Notes: generated by a model from the letters alone, not told the origin. 64,000 bases of DNA from Bacteroidota bacterium (GCA_023251455.1 JAHEYT010000040.1:32697-96696), one strand, 5' to 3'; shown: positions 27,086 through 36,103, counted from the stretch's first letter. A program made the numbers and translations.

Positions 27086-29257
27086 ATGACAATTTTTCAA
27101 AAATTGGATAAATGGCTAATTAAGGTGCTCAGGCATAAAAGCGATACTCCAGAGGAGTTGGAACAAAAGGTTTATCTTGTCAGAAATGGCATTATGGCCA
27201 GCATCATACTGTCCAGTCTTGTTTTTGTCCCCATGATGATTTACCAAAAATTTCACTTGTTGTTTCTTGCCAGTTTGTTGGTCTTGGCAATTATCATTAC
27301 TGATGGACTGTTGATGATTATTAAACGTGGGATTAAGTGGTTCTTATATTTTTATTATGGAGGATATATCATTTTATGTACTTGTATAATAATGATTTTA
27401 GGTGGTCTTCCAAACTCTTTGGGGGTTTGGGGTGGAGCATTTATCGTTTTTATGCACTCTTTGGCTGTAAAAGATATACGAATCGTAATTGTTAATGCGA
27501 ATATTTACCTGGGGGGTCTCGTTGCAATTGTTTTACTCTATCCAATTCTTGTCCCAATTAATGAATGGACCCCTGAAATCAATAATTTACTTTTTACCAT
27601 CGATGAAATCTGGATGTGCCTTTTTCTGGTGAAATCGTTTTACGACAGTATTGTTGTCCGCACAAATGAAGCAAAACGAAAGGCTGAACATCTTCAGAAA
27701 CTTGATTTGCTGAAATCGAAACTTTATGCCAACATTACACATGAATTTCGCACACCACTAACTTTAATTCGTGGAAATGCAGAAGAAATCAGCGAACATC
27801 AGAATGGCGAAACCATAGAAAAGGCAAAAAGCATCATGCAGAGTTCCGACAAAATTTTATTCCTCGTGAACCAGATGCTGAACCTCTCGAAAGTTGAGGA
27901 AGGCCGCGTTCCGTTGCATTACGTTCAAACCGATTTGATATCTTTTGTCCGTTTGGCGGTGGGTTCATTCCAGGGGTTTGCTGAATTACGCAAAATCCGG
28001 TTACATTTCGAGCCGCAATCACCACAACTTATTATGGATATTGAACTCGAAAAGCTGGAAGAATCGTTGTCCAATCTTTTATCAAATGCCATTAAATACA
28101 CCCACGAAAGAGGCGATGTTTTTGTTTCGCTCCGGTTGCTAAATTCAGGCTATTCAAAAGAGAAGCAGGTTGAAATCACTGTCCGCGACACGGGAATCGG
28201 GATTGCTGAAAATGAACTGGAGAAAATCTTCATTCGGTTTTACCGGGTTGAAGACAATCGCTTTCCATACCGCGAAGGCACAGGCATCGGGCTGACACTT
28301 GTCAGCGAATACATGAAACTAATGAAGGGCTCGGTAAAGGTGAAAAGCAGCTACGGAAAAGGTTCTGAATTCATCATCACGCTTCCGGTTACCCACAATG
28401 CGGAATTTGAGGAAGTTGTTCCAGAAAAAAATAAGCCTTTGCACAAAGAGGAACCCAGGAACTTTAATTACCCGGCAGACGACGGAATTATCAGCCATCC
28501 CCGGTTATTGATTGTTGAAGATAATCCTGAATTAAGAGAATACCTTGTTCGTTTGCTGGGAAATGAATACCAGGTTCTGACTGCCGAAAACGGTATTCGA
28601 GGAATTGAACTGGCCACGGAACACATTCCGGATATTGTGTTGAGTGATGTAATGATGCCCGGTAAAGATGGTTTCCAGGTTTGCCAGAAACTGAAAAACG
28701 ATTTTCGTACCAGCCACATTCCGATTGTGCTTCTGACTGCAAGAGCCGATACAGAATCGCGGATAACCGGCCTGGAACGGGGCGCCGATGCCTACCTCAC
28801 CAAACCATTTAACAAAAGGGAACTACAGATTTGCCTGCATAACATCCTGGTTCAGCGCGAGACTTTGCGGTTAAAATTTAATCAGGTTTTTGAAAAAAAG
28901 ATGGATGAGCAGGAACACGGATTAAACGGAAAATTTCTGGAAAAGGTAATAAGCCTTTTGGAAAAGAATTATAAAAACGACAGGTACGGAATTCATCATT
29001 TATACTCCGATTTAGGAATGAGCCGGGTGCAGCTTCACCGAAAATTAACCGCACTCACAGGACAATCAGCATCGAATTTTATCCGCAATTTCAGGCTGCA
29101 AAAAGCAAAAAAACTTCTGCTAGAAACCAATAAACATGTTTCTGATATTGCATTTGAGGTGGGCTTCTCCGATGCAAGCTATTTCAGCAAATCCTTTATT
29201 CAGGAATATGGAATGGCTTCCACTGAAATGCGAAAATTTTTCAGTTTCAGCCATTGA
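27086..29257 (+). CDS. Hybrid two-component regulator: membrane sensor-HK-REC-AraC (copy 2)
   Basis: A 723-residue paralogue of the preceding gene with the same domain order: membrane helices (about 30-195), His219 in NITHEFRTPLTLI, the ATPase domain, the receiver with Asp521 in LSDVMMPGKDGF, and an AraC domain ending DIAFEVGFSDASYFSKSF. The kinase, receiver and AraC parts are very alike in the two copies, while the membrane sensor halves differ far more. This is the pattern expected after a tandem duplication with divergence of the input. Its stop codon lies inside the first TTGAAACAATA repeat of the putative operator for the next gene, so it is physically linked with the regulon it probably controls. 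Confidence 0.93.
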   Translation: MTIFQKLDKWLIKVLRHKSDTPEELEQKVYLVRNGIMASIILSSLVFVPMMIYQKFHLLFLASLLVLAIIITDGLLMIIKRGIKWFLYFYYGGYIILCTCIIMILGGLPNSLGVWGGAFIVFMHSLAVKDIRIVIVNANIYLGGLVAIVLLYPILVPINEWTPEINNLLFTIDEIWMCLFLVKSFYDSIVVRTNEAKRKAEHLQKLDLLKSKLYANITHEFRTPLTLIRGNAEEISEHQNGETIEKAKSIMQSSDKILFLVNQMLNLSKVEEGRVPLHYVQTDLISFVRLAVGSFQGFAELRKIRLHFEPQSPQLIMDIELEKLEESLSNLLSNAIKYTHERGDVFVSLRLLNSGYSKEKQVEITVRDTGIGIAENELEKIFIRFYRVEDNRFPYREGTGIGLTLVSEYMKLMKGSVKVKSSYGKGSEFIITLPVTHNAEFEEVVPEKNKPLHKEEPRNFNYPADDGIISHPRLLIVEDNPELREYLVRLLGNEYQVLTAENGIRGIELATEHIPDIVLSDVMMPGKDGFQVCQKLKNDFRTSHIPIVLLTARADTESRITGLERGADAYLTKPFNKRELQICLHNILVQRETLRLKFNQVFEKKMDEQEHGLNGKFLEKVISLLEKNYKNDRYGIHHLYSDLGMSRVQLHRKLTALTGQSASNFIRNFRLQKAKKLLLETNKHVSDIAFEVGFSDASYFSKSFIQEYGMASTEMRKFFSFSH

Positions 29258-29320
29258 AACAATACTGCTAACATTGAAACAATAAGAAAGCAATCCTCTC
29301 CCTTTTCATGGATAACTTTG
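29252..29320 (+). promoter_or_regulatory. putative AraC/HTCS operator and promoter for the FISUMP lipoprotein gene
   Basis: CATTGAAACAATA occurs at 29252-29264 and 29272-29284, a 20-base period (about two helical turns), as expected for paired AraC half-sites. A -7 box TAACTTTG follows at 29313-29320, 28 bases after the second repeat, with no good -33 element; this is typical of an activator-dependent promoter. The whole block of about 45 bases recurs with three differences at 30149-30193. Confidence 0.65.
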
Positions 29321-29345
29321 GTATAACGATTTAATTAACAAAGCC

Positions 29346-30110
29346 ATGAAAAATATTATCATTTTTATCACAGCGTTGATCTTTACATCTTGGGGATGTG
29401 AAAAAGATCCAATTATTGACCCTGTCTTTGAGGCAAAAACATCACCGAAGGATACCTTAGCTATCAACACCAGTTCAAATTGTCAGTTCAATGACAACGT
29501 TCTTAGTCCTCAATTCAATCCAGATTTGACTTATGGGATGGTTAAAGATATTGATGGCAATGTTTACAAAACAATTCAGATTGGAACCCAGGTATGGATG
29601 GCAGAAAATCTAAGAACAACACGGTACAATGATGGCAGTCCGATTTATTTGGGAACCGGTGACATGGCTGGTGAAACAGATTGGTTTGATTTGAGATCGG
29701 GTGCCTATTGCTGGTATTTCAATGATTCAGTAAACAAAACAATGGGTGCAATTTACAATTGGTTTGCAATTGAACCCGGGAAACTGGCGCCTGAAGGCTG
29801 GCATGTGCCGTCCAATTCAGATTGGGGAACATTGATAAATTATTTAGGTGGTGAGTCATTGGCTCATAATAAGCTCTTGTCAAAAGGCACAAACGAAAGT
29901 GGCTTTACCGCCATTCCTTCACCCATAGTTTGCGGCTGGGGATTTGGACCTGAAATTTCATTTTGGTCTTCAGCATCATATTCAAATCCCCACGCTTTTG
30001 TACCTTATGCATATTATTTTTGTATATGGGAAGAAAATTCGAATCCAAAAGTTAGTTTATTTAATGATCCTCAATCTTATGGTTTTTGTGTACGTTGTGT
30101 CAAAAACTAG
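29346..30110 (+). CDS. FISUMP-domain lipoprotein
   Basis: A 254-residue surface or periplasmic lipoprotein. The N-terminal signal with lipobox (SWGC, Cys18) is followed by a short linker and a domain of the Fibrobacter succinogenes major paralogous (FISUMP) family. Its hallmarks are YKTIQIGTQVWMAENLRTTRYNDG, GAIYNWFAI, GWHVPSNSDW and the terminal GFCVRCVKN. The function of the family is unknown; many members are surface exposed. The gene is preceded by the direct-repeat operator and a -7 box and lies directly after two hybrid HK-AraC regulators, so it is probably one of their targets. Confidence 0.88.
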   Translation: MKNIIIFITALIFTSWGCEKDPIIDPVFEAKTSPKDTLAINTSSNCQFNDNVLSPQFNPDLTYGMVKDIDGNVYKTIQIGTQVWMAENLRTTRYNDGSPIYLGTGDMAGETDWFDLRSGAYCWYFNDSVNKTMGAIYNWFAIEPGKLAPEGWHVPSNSDWGTLINYLGGESLAHNKLLSKGTNESGFTAIPSPIVCGWGFGPEISFWSSASYSNPHAFVPYAYYFCIWEENSNPKVSLFNDPQSYGFCVRCVKN

Positions 30111-30148
30111 GCTTTTTCAGAATGAGCAAAATCTTGTTAATGCACGAT

Positions 30149-30215
30149 TTGAAACAATACTGCTGACATTGAAACAATAAGGAGGCAATCCTCTTTTGGC
30201 AGGGTTTTAACTTTG
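30149..30215 (+). promoter_or_regulatory. putative AraC/HTCS operator and promoter for the phosphoesterase gene
   Basis: TTGAAACAATA occurs at 30149-30159 and 30169-30179, again with a 20-base period. A -7 box TAACTTTG lies at 30208-30215, exactly 28 bases after the second repeat, the same geometry as at 29252-29320. The flanking GCAATCCTCT is also shared by both sites. Confidence 0.65.
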
Positions 30216-30254
30216 ATCTATAAAACGAGAAGTTAAATTTAAAAGGAGGTTGTC

Positions 30255-31574
30255 ATGAAAACAAGATTGCTTTTTCTTGCACTTTTTACCCTCATTATGA
30301 TGGGTTGTACTGAAAAGGAACTGCTCACAGAACCTGAATCTAGTTCCGTATTGAAATCTGCTGTAGCAAAATTTAAAATTGCTGTTGTTTCAGATATTCA
30401 TTACATGGACCAAACACTTCTACCTGAAACTCCGGAAGATAATCCAGATTTTCAGACATTGCTGTTCAATAGTTATAATAAAATGATTGAATTAAGCGAA
30501 CCTATATTCGATGAAGCTATTTCTGAACTAAGAAGAGAAAAACCTGATGTATTGCTAATTACTGGCGATTTGGCAAATAATGGAGAACTCACAAATCATG
30601 AAATTGTAAAGAATAAACTTCAGAAACTTGCCGAAAATGGCACTCAGGTTTTGGTTATCCCAGGGAACAATGATATAAATAGCCCTGATGCCAAGTCGTA
30701 TTCTGGTACTGGTTCCAGCGTGGTTCCTGTTGTTAGTCCGGCAGAATTTGCGGCACTTTACGGTGATTTTGGATATAATGATGCCCTTTACAGGGATGTG
30801 AATTCGCTAAGTTATATTTTCCAGGTTCGTGAAAACCTGTGGATTTTGGGGATTGATGCCTGTATTTATTCCCCCGCTTATAAACGGAGTGGATCAATTA
30901 AGACAGGTACGATGATCTGGATTCAGGAAAAAATGGTAGAAGCAAATGAAAAGGGCATTACTGTACTGGCCATGATGCACCATGGCATTGCTGAACATTA
31001 CACAGGTCAGAGTACACTTATTAAAGGAGATGTTGTTAACGATTTCAGTAATGTATCAATTTCTTTAATGAATGCGGGCATCAAACTTGTATTTACTGGA
31101 CATTCACACGCAAACGATATTGTTGAAGTATCAGGCAATGGAAATTCGATTTGGGATATTGAAACAGGTTCGCTTGCTACTCCGATAAGTCCATACAGAG
31201 TGCTGACAATTGATGATAATTTCATTAAAATTGAGGCCAGACGAATTACAAAAATTGAAAAGCCATTCCCAGGAGGGAAAAGCTTTTTAGACTATTCAAA
31301 TTCATATCTGGCAGAACATCTCGAAATGTATTTCAATTGGTATCTGGTTGCGGGAATGAAACTCCCGTCTGCCTGGGTTGAGGCTTCATTGCCCTATGTA
31401 AGAAATGCAATGATGGCTCAATATGCAGGTGACGAGCAAATTACACCAGAAGAAGCAATAAAGTTTGAAGAAATTAAAACATTATATCCGACTAATCCAT
31501 TAATTCAACTTATCGAAAATTTCTGGACAGACTTGCCGCCGGTTGACAATGAAATTCACATTAAAATGAAATAG
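30255..31574 (+). CDS. Calcineurin-like metallophosphoesterase lipoprotein
   Basis: A 439-residue lipoprotein. The signal peptide ends in a lipobox MMGC (Cys18). The metallophosphoesterase signature blocks follow in order: AVVSDIHYMD, LLITGDLANNGE, VIPGNNDI (GNND where GNHD is commonest), MMHHGI and FTGHSHANDI. A dinuclear metal centre and hydrolysis of a phosphate ester are therefore likely, outside the cytoplasm. The C-terminal 100 residues carry no motif I recognise. An AAGGAGG sequence precedes the ATG by a few bases. The gene shares its upstream operator with the FISUMP gene and so belongs to the same predicted regulon. Confidence 0.88.
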   Translation: MKTRLLFLALFTLIMMGCTEKELLTEPESSSVLKSAVAKFKIAVVSDIHYMDQTLLPETPEDNPDFQTLLFNSYNKMIELSEPIFDEAISELRREKPDVLLITGDLANNGELTNHEIVKNKLQKLAENGTQVLVIPGNNDINSPDAKSYSGTGSSVVPVVSPAEFAALYGDFGYNDALYRDVNSLSYIFQVRENLWILGIDACIYSPAYKRSGSIKTGTMIWIQEKMVEANEKGITVLAMMHHGIAEHYTGQSTLIKGDVVNDFSNVSISLMNAGIKLVFTGHSHANDIVEVSGNGNSIWDIETGSLATPISPYRVLTIDDNFIKIEARRITKIEKPFPGGKSFLDYSNSYLAEHLEMYFNWYLVAGMKLPSAWVEASLPYVRNAMMAQYAGDEQITPEEAIKFEEIKTLYPTNPLIQLIENFWTDLPPVDNEIHIKMK

Positions 31575-31633
31575 AATTGATCAAGTATACCGTATCAAAT
31601 TAAACTTCTTTTGTTGATGAATCAATAGATTCT

Positions 31634-31667
31634 AAAGGGAAAATTCCAAGGTATTTTCCCTTTTCTA
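31634..31667 (+). terminator. rho-independent terminator after the phosphoesterase gene
   Basis: An 11-bp stem, AAAGGGAAAAT (31634-31644) with ATTTTCCCTTT (31653-31663), closes an eight-base loop and is followed by TCTATT. It lies 60 bases after the stop codon. Confidence 0.8.
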
Positions 31668-31767
31668 TTAATGATAAATAATAGTGTCAACCTTTTGATT
31701 CATTAAACATAGATGAAAACAAGATGGTTACTTCATTGAATAATGCTCACAAATCAAAGATTCAGAT

Positions 31768-31775
31768 TACCTTTG
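31768..31775 (+). promoter_or_regulatory. -7 box that decides the helicase start
   Basis: TACCTTTG is an exact TAnnTTTG match. It lies inside the longest open frame of the helicase gene, so transcription should begin near 31782. That argues for the GTG at 31797 as start rather than the ATG at 31743. Confidence 0.6.
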
Positions 31776-31796
31776 CAGCTCATAAAAACATCAACT

Positions 31797-33137
31797 GTGA
31801 CTTTTCAGGAATTAAATTTAAATACTCCGCTGCTGAATGCTTTGAGTGATCTGGGTTTTGAGACTCCAACGCCTATTCAAGAGAGGATATATCCAGTAGT
31901 GATGTCGGGCCGCGATGCGGTGGGCATTGCGCAAACAGGTACAGGTAAAACGTTTTCGTATTTGGTGCCTATTCTTCGCCAGCTTAAATATTCCGATCAA
32001 AAATATCCGAGAATTTTGGTTGTTGTACCAACCCGTGAGTTGGTTTTGCAGGTTGTTGGCGAAGCTGAAAAGCTCGCAAAATATATGAATGTCAGGGTGA
32101 TAGGTGTATATGGAGGAACAAATATCAATACCCAGAAACAGGTAGTCTTTAATGGTGTGGACATTCTGGTGGCTACACCTGGTCGTTTGGTCGATTTGGT
32201 AATGACCGGTATTTTGCGCTTGAAATCCATCCAAAAACTGGTGATTGACGAGGTTGATGAGATGTTGAATCTCGGGTTTCGTCCACAGTTGATGAGTTTT
32301 ATGGAAAGTTTGCCACAACGCCGACAAAATCTGATGTTTTCGGCTACCTTGACAGAAGAAGTAGCTGCATTGATCGATAGCTATTTTTACGAGCCAATTA
32401 CCGTTGAGATTGAAAATCAGCGTACTCCGCTCGAACAAATTACCCAATATTTTTATTCAGTTCCCAATTTTTTCACTAAAGTAAATCTACTAGAAAACCT
32501 GCTTTCGAATCAAGAAGATTTTTCTCGTGCGTTGATTTTTGTGTCAAGCAAACAGTTCGCCGACAGGGTTTTCGAGTTGCTTAATCCAATTTATCCGGAG
32601 CAAATAGGGGTTTTGCATTCCAATAAATCACAAAATCTCCGGATTAACTCGCTGGAAAAGTTCAGAAACGGAACTTTCAGGATGTTGATTGCAACCGATG
32701 TTGCTGCCAGGGGATTAGATATTTTGGACATTTCGCATGTGATCAATTTTGATGTGCCGGATATCCCCGAAGACTACATTCACCGCATAGGCCGCACCGG
32801 AAGGGCCGAAAAGGCTGGAATTGCTATCACTTTTGTGAATGAGCCTGAAATGAAACACTTTGCTGAAATTGAATCGTTCATGAACCGAATCATGGTAGAA
32901 AAACCATTGCCTTCGGATTTGAAGATTTCAAACATTTTTACCGACGAAGAAAGGCCTGTCCTGTTTGACAAGGAATACATCGGCAAATCGAACGCCATCA
33001 ACGATTCGCAAGGCGCTTTTCACGAGAAAAAGGAGAAAAATAAAAAGGTTAATTTGGGTGGTCCCGGAGAACGGAATCCGCGAAAAACAAAATCTCGAAA
33101 TCGTGGAGTAGAACGCAAGCGAGCAGCAAAAAAATAA
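31797..33137 (+). CDS. DEAD-box ATP-dependent RNA helicase
   Basis: A two-domain RNA helicase that unwinds or remodels RNA using ATP. Motifs in order: Q motif FETPTPIQE, motif I AQTGTGKT, PTRELVLQ (Ia), motif II DEVD rather than DEAD, motif III SATL, and in the second domain ATDVAARGLDI and HRIGRTGR (V, VI). The tail is short and strongly basic (about 30 residues rich in Lys, Arg and Asn), as in many RNA-binding paralogues. From the GTG at 31797 the protein has 446 residues and begins MTFQELNL, the usual N-terminus. The frame extends 18 codons further upstream but would overlap the predicted promoter. It is a stand-alone gene, perhaps important for ribosome assembly or cold adaptation. Confidence 0.92.
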   Translation: MTFQELNLNTPLLNALSDLGFETPTPIQERIYPVVMSGRDAVGIAQTGTGKTFSYLVPILRQLKYSDQKYPRILVVVPTRELVLQVVGEAEKLAKYMNVRVIGVYGGTNINTQKQVVFNGVDILVATPGRLVDLVMTGILRLKSIQKLVIDEVDEMLNLGFRPQLMSFMESLPQRRQNLMFSATLTEEVAALIDSYFYEPITVEIENQRTPLEQITQYFYSVPNFFTKVNLLENLLSNQEDFSRALIFVSSKQFADRVFELLNPIYPEQIGVLHSNKSQNLRINSLEKFRNGTFRMLIATDVAARGLDILDISHVINFDVPDIPEDYIHRIGRTGRAEKAGIAITFVNEPEMKHFAEIESFMNRIMVEKPLPSDLKISNIFTDEERPVLFDKEYIGKSNAINDSQGAFHEKKEKNKKVNLGGPGERNPRKTKSRNRGVERKRAAKK

Positions 33138-33150
33138 TTGGAAATGTTTT

Positions 33151-34266
33151 TTACTTTAGTAAGTAGATGATTTTCATTGCATTATTCCGGTTTGAAAAAT
33201 CATCTTCTAAAATAAGCCTTCGTTTTTCGATTTCTTCGGAAGTAAACTCCTGCTCAAACAGCTTGTTAACACAATCAATCATTTCTTTAGGTGTATTGGC
33301 CTGATGGCAAAGATGTTCCAGTCCGGTTTTGTGGATCATTGGTGCATTGGCAATACAAAACCGTCCGGAGAATAGTGAAGCCAGAAGTTTTAGTTTTAGC
33401 CCGGTATCCTGAAATGTAGGTATCAAACAGATATGCGAGTTTTGAATCAAAGCTTCCATTTGCTCGTTCTCAGGATTGGCAATGAGCTGAATGTTTGAAT
33501 GTTGCTGTATTTTATGGCTCAAATTTGCAGGTGGGTTTTTGCCCGCAATAATTACTTTCTGCCTGATCTTCGAAAACACATTCTTAATCAGGTATTCAAC
33601 CGCCTGAAGATTTTCGGAAACGGAAAGATTTCCATGAAACAGGATATATTCGCCGCGACCTTCTTTTGATTTGATTTCGTTGAACGGATGAAAGGCCGGA
33701 ATAAAATGTGAGTTACCAAATTTCCGGTCGAAATACAGATTGTCGTTTGGCGAGATCGAGAGCAGATGTGAAGCATTTTTTAGCACTTTTTCGTAAGCTT
33801 TTAGTTTGCATGTTTCCATCCCGAAAAACATTTTTCTGAAAATATTTGGCTCAGCTTTGCACAAGTTTCGGTAATATTCGTGTTCCACGTTATGAGTCCG
33901 AACTAGCTTTATATGGTTTTTTAATGCCGGATTGTCGAGATTCAGGCAGGTGTGAAGTCCTTCAAATAAAATTGGGTAATTGTTTGACGATAAATTGCTT
34001 AACAATTGATTGTTATTGCGTGTAATTACAATGTAAGGTTTATTTGAAAATTGATAGCGAACACCGCTTTTTCGGGGATAATAAAAAATCTTCGCGCAAT
34101 ACTTTTCAAGCTCAATGGCTTGTGGTCGGTTGTATTCAAAGCAATGCAGGTAAACCGAAATGCCATTTTCAGACAGCGCTTTTATCTTGTAATAAATATC
34201 GATCACTCCGCCATAATCAGGTGGATAAGGAATATTAAAAGCGACCAGTTGAAGGGCAGTTTCCAA
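33151..34266 (-). CDS. Glycosyltransferase (GT-B type)
   Basis: A 371-residue protein resembling retaining glycosyltransferases of the GT4 group. The N-terminal half has FNIPYPPDYGGVIDIYYKIKAL, the glycine-rich acceptor loop often seen in these enzymes. The C-terminal half has ILFHGNLSVSENLQAVEYLI and KVIIAGKNPP, then IQLIANPENEQMEALIQNSHICLIPTFQDTGLKLKLLASLFSGR, with the acidic nucleotide-sugar site replaced by a less typical sequence (DTGLKLKLL instead of EGFGLPLLE). It should be cytosolic or peripheral to the membrane. Donor and acceptor are unknown and no other polysaccharide genes adjoin it, so its product may be a cell-surface glycan made elsewhere. Confidence 0.75.
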   Translation of the reverse strand: METALQLVAFNIPYPPDYGGVIDIYYKIKALSENGISVYLHCFEYNRPQAIELEKYCAKIFYYPRKSGVRYQFSNKPYIVITRNNNQLLSNLSSNNYPILFEGLHTCLNLDNPALKNHIKLVRTHNVEHEYYRNLCKAEPNIFRKMFFGMETCKLKAYEKVLKNASHLLSISPNDNLYFDRKFGNSHFIPAFHPFNEIKSKEGRGEYILFHGNLSVSENLQAVEYLIKNVFSKIRQKVIIAGKNPPANLSHKIQQHSNIQLIANPENEQMEALIQNSHICLIPTFQDTGLKLKLLASLFSGRFCIANAPMIHKTGLEHLCHQANTPKEMIDCVNKLFEQEFTSEEIEKRRLILEDDFSNRNNAMKIIYLLK

Positions 34267-34289
34267 GGCTGAAATTTTATTCTAAATAT

Positions 34290-34324
34290 AAAAGAAAAAC
34301 CACGAAACGACAATCGATTCGTGG
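34290..34324 (-). terminator. terminator after the DUF4097-like operon
   Basis: A 7-bp stem, CCACGAA (34300-34306) with TTCGTGG (34318-34324), has TTTTTCTTTT on its minus-strand 3' side. It serves the operon that ends at 34405. Confidence 0.75.
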
Positions 34325-34404
34325 CTTTCTATTTGGTTGAATTAAGAGTTGTTATTGTTTACGCCACTTCAGTCTCTTGAATTTCGACTTGTGTCATTTT
34401 GTCG

Positions 34405-35445
34405 TTACTCTTCCGTCAGTTTAATTCCACCGTAGCGGCTAACGATCGAAACGGTTCCGCCACCTGCACCAACGTTGCCATTGAGCGAAAAACTGTGATT
34501 TTCACGGATTCGGTTTCCTTTATATCGAGTTTCCGGGTAATTCACGTCGCAGTAGTCGCAATCGGCTTTTAGCTTATAACTTAATTCGCTTAATCCGATG
34601 TTGATGCCGCCATAGCTGTTCGTAATCTGAATTTTGTCGAATTTAGCATCTACTTTATTTATTTTCACTGATCCATACCCAGTGTCCATTTCCAGGCTTC
34701 CGGTCAGCAGTCCAATCTTGTAGTTGGTGTATTTGGATATAGATTTTAGCATGCCAATTTCGTCGATATTAATTCCGTCGTACTTCGATTCCAGCGTCAG
34801 GCTTGACGTTTTGTCCAGGTTTACTTCAGAGTACCTGGAGTCCAGAACGATTTTGTTAATTTCGTTGGCATACAACTTTGAATACTTGATTTCCATATGA
34901 GCATCATTGATCGTTTCCAGGGTGGCCTTTCCGTAGCTAATAATGATCTTTATCGGATTTCCGGCTGGTGCCTTCATTTTTCCAGATGTCATCGATCCAT
35001 AGGCAACATCAAACGATCCTTTAGCATCCAATTCATTTACAATTACATTTCCATATTTGTTATTGATGGTTAGATCTCTGTCTTTTGGTGCATTAACAAG
35101 GTAATCGATTGAAAATGAATTATTACCTCTGAAATTTTCTTCGATTTCAGTCTCGGCAGTTACCAAACCGCCAGTTTTTTGCAGGTTGATATGAATCTTA
35201 TTCATCAGCTCTTTTGCTCTACTTTCCGAAGCATTATCGATGGTAATCAATACCTTAATGGTTATCGAATCGCCTCCCATGTCATTGACTTTCACTTCGC
35301 CAAATTTATTGGTGATCTGCAAAGCTGTTACGCCGCTTTTTAGCCAGCCTTTCCGGTATTGTTTCGAGAATTCAGCTCCGGCAGCATTGACAAGTGCGGT
35401 AGAGAATAGTAGCAGTACAACTGTTATTTTAAATATTGATTTCAT
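34405..35445 (-). CDS. Putative adhesin, DUF4097/GIN-like beta-helix protein
   Basis: A 346-residue exported protein with a signal peptide (about residues 1-22). The body is a series of short repeats with Tyr/Ser-x-Tyr-Gly or KYGNV-like turns (NKFGEVKVND, NNKYGNVIVNE, SYGKATLETI, DTGYGSVKIN, NSYGGINIGL, SRYGGIKL) that predict a right-handed beta-helix. This pattern is shared by proteins annotated as DUF4097 or putative auto-transporter adhesin head (GIN). A CDYCD motif near the end is unusual. It is the third gene of an ECF sigma-anti-sigma-like operon, a setting in which such proteins are common. Its substrate or partner is unknown. Confidence 0.65.
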   Translation of the reverse strand: MKSIFKITVVLLLFSTALVNAAGAEFSKQYRKGWLKSGVTALQITNKFGEVKVNDMGGDSITIKVLITIDNASESRAKELMNKIHINLQKTGGLVTAETEIEENFRGNNSFSIDYLVNAPKDRDLTINNKYGNVIVNELDAKGSFDVAYGSMTSGKMKAPAGNPIKIIISYGKATLETINDAHMEIKYSKLYANEINKIVLDSRYSEVNLDKTSSLTLESKYDGINIDEIGMLKSISKYTNYKIGLLTGSLEMDTGYGSVKINKVDAKFDKIQITNSYGGINIGLSELSYKLKADCDYCDVNYPETRYKGNRIRENHSFSLNGNVGAGGGTVSIVSRYGGIKLTEE

Positions 35446-35529
35446 TTCGAATATAAATTAGTTAATTAATTTGAAAATTTCTGCTTTCTCATGTATCTCG
35501 CATTTTGAAATTTAGTTTCAAAATGGAAT

Positions 35530-36102
35530 TTATAATGAAATGCTCGATTCATTTTGATGGTGTTTTTGTTGTTGTATTTCTTTTAATTTATTAATAACCA
35601 ACGATATAATATTCATTCGGGACTCGTAATATTCAAGCATGGCATTGATGACCCTTTCATCATCGGGGTTTGCTTTCAGGTCTTCGAGCAACTTCTGGTA
35701 CATCTGGTCAAATTCTTTTTGTTCCTTCAGCATCATTTGTTGTTCCGCTTCACTGATCAATCCTTCATTTGTTAACTTGTCAAGCTGTGTCATCCCTAAT
35801 TGAATCGCATTGGTGTAGTAAAATTCAACTTCGCGGTACTCGGGCGAAATTGAACCCAGTGAGAGAGTTTCTTTCTTTTCAGGAGTGAACCATAAGCGGG
35901 CCTGATTAACAACCAGTAGTGCAAAAACTACGATGGCAGCAACCTTCAGTACAGCTTGAAAATTGAATTTTCGGGTAGGTTTTGTTGCTTTCTGAAGCCG
36001 GGCTTCAAATCGTTCAAAGTGACCTTCCAATGGTTCTTCATTCTGAAAAGAATGTTGGTTATTTAAGATTAATCTTTCTAATTCGTCTTTCATGACAGTC
36101 AT
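35530..36102 (-). CDS. Membrane-spanning anti-sigma-like protein
   Basis: A 190-residue protein with a short cytosolic N-terminal region, one membrane helix (about residues 48-66) and an extracytoplasmic helical region rich in Gln and Glu. No zinc-finger (HxxxCxxC) motif is visible. Location and topology fit an anti-sigma factor: it starts one or two bases after the stop codon of the ECF sigma gene and is followed by the putative adhesin. A second in-frame ATG nine bases downstream (36093) is an alternative start. Function as an anti-sigma factor is inferred from context alone. Confidence 0.6.
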   Translation of the reverse strand: MTVMKDELERLILNNQHSFQNEEPLEGHFERFEARLQKATKPTRKFNFQAVLKVAAIVVFALLVVNQARLWFTPEKKETLSLGSISPEYREVEFYYTNAIQLGMTQLDKLTNEGLISEAEQQMMLKEQKEFDQMYQKLLEDLKANPDDERVINAMLEYYESRMNIISLVINKLKEIQQQKHHQNESSISL

Positions 36103-36103
36103 T

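Noticed and set aside
24891..29257. Classic polysaccharide-utilisation locus around the hybrid regulators
   Set aside because: There is no SusC/SusD pair, glycoside hydrolase or periplasmic sensor domain in or near the cluster.
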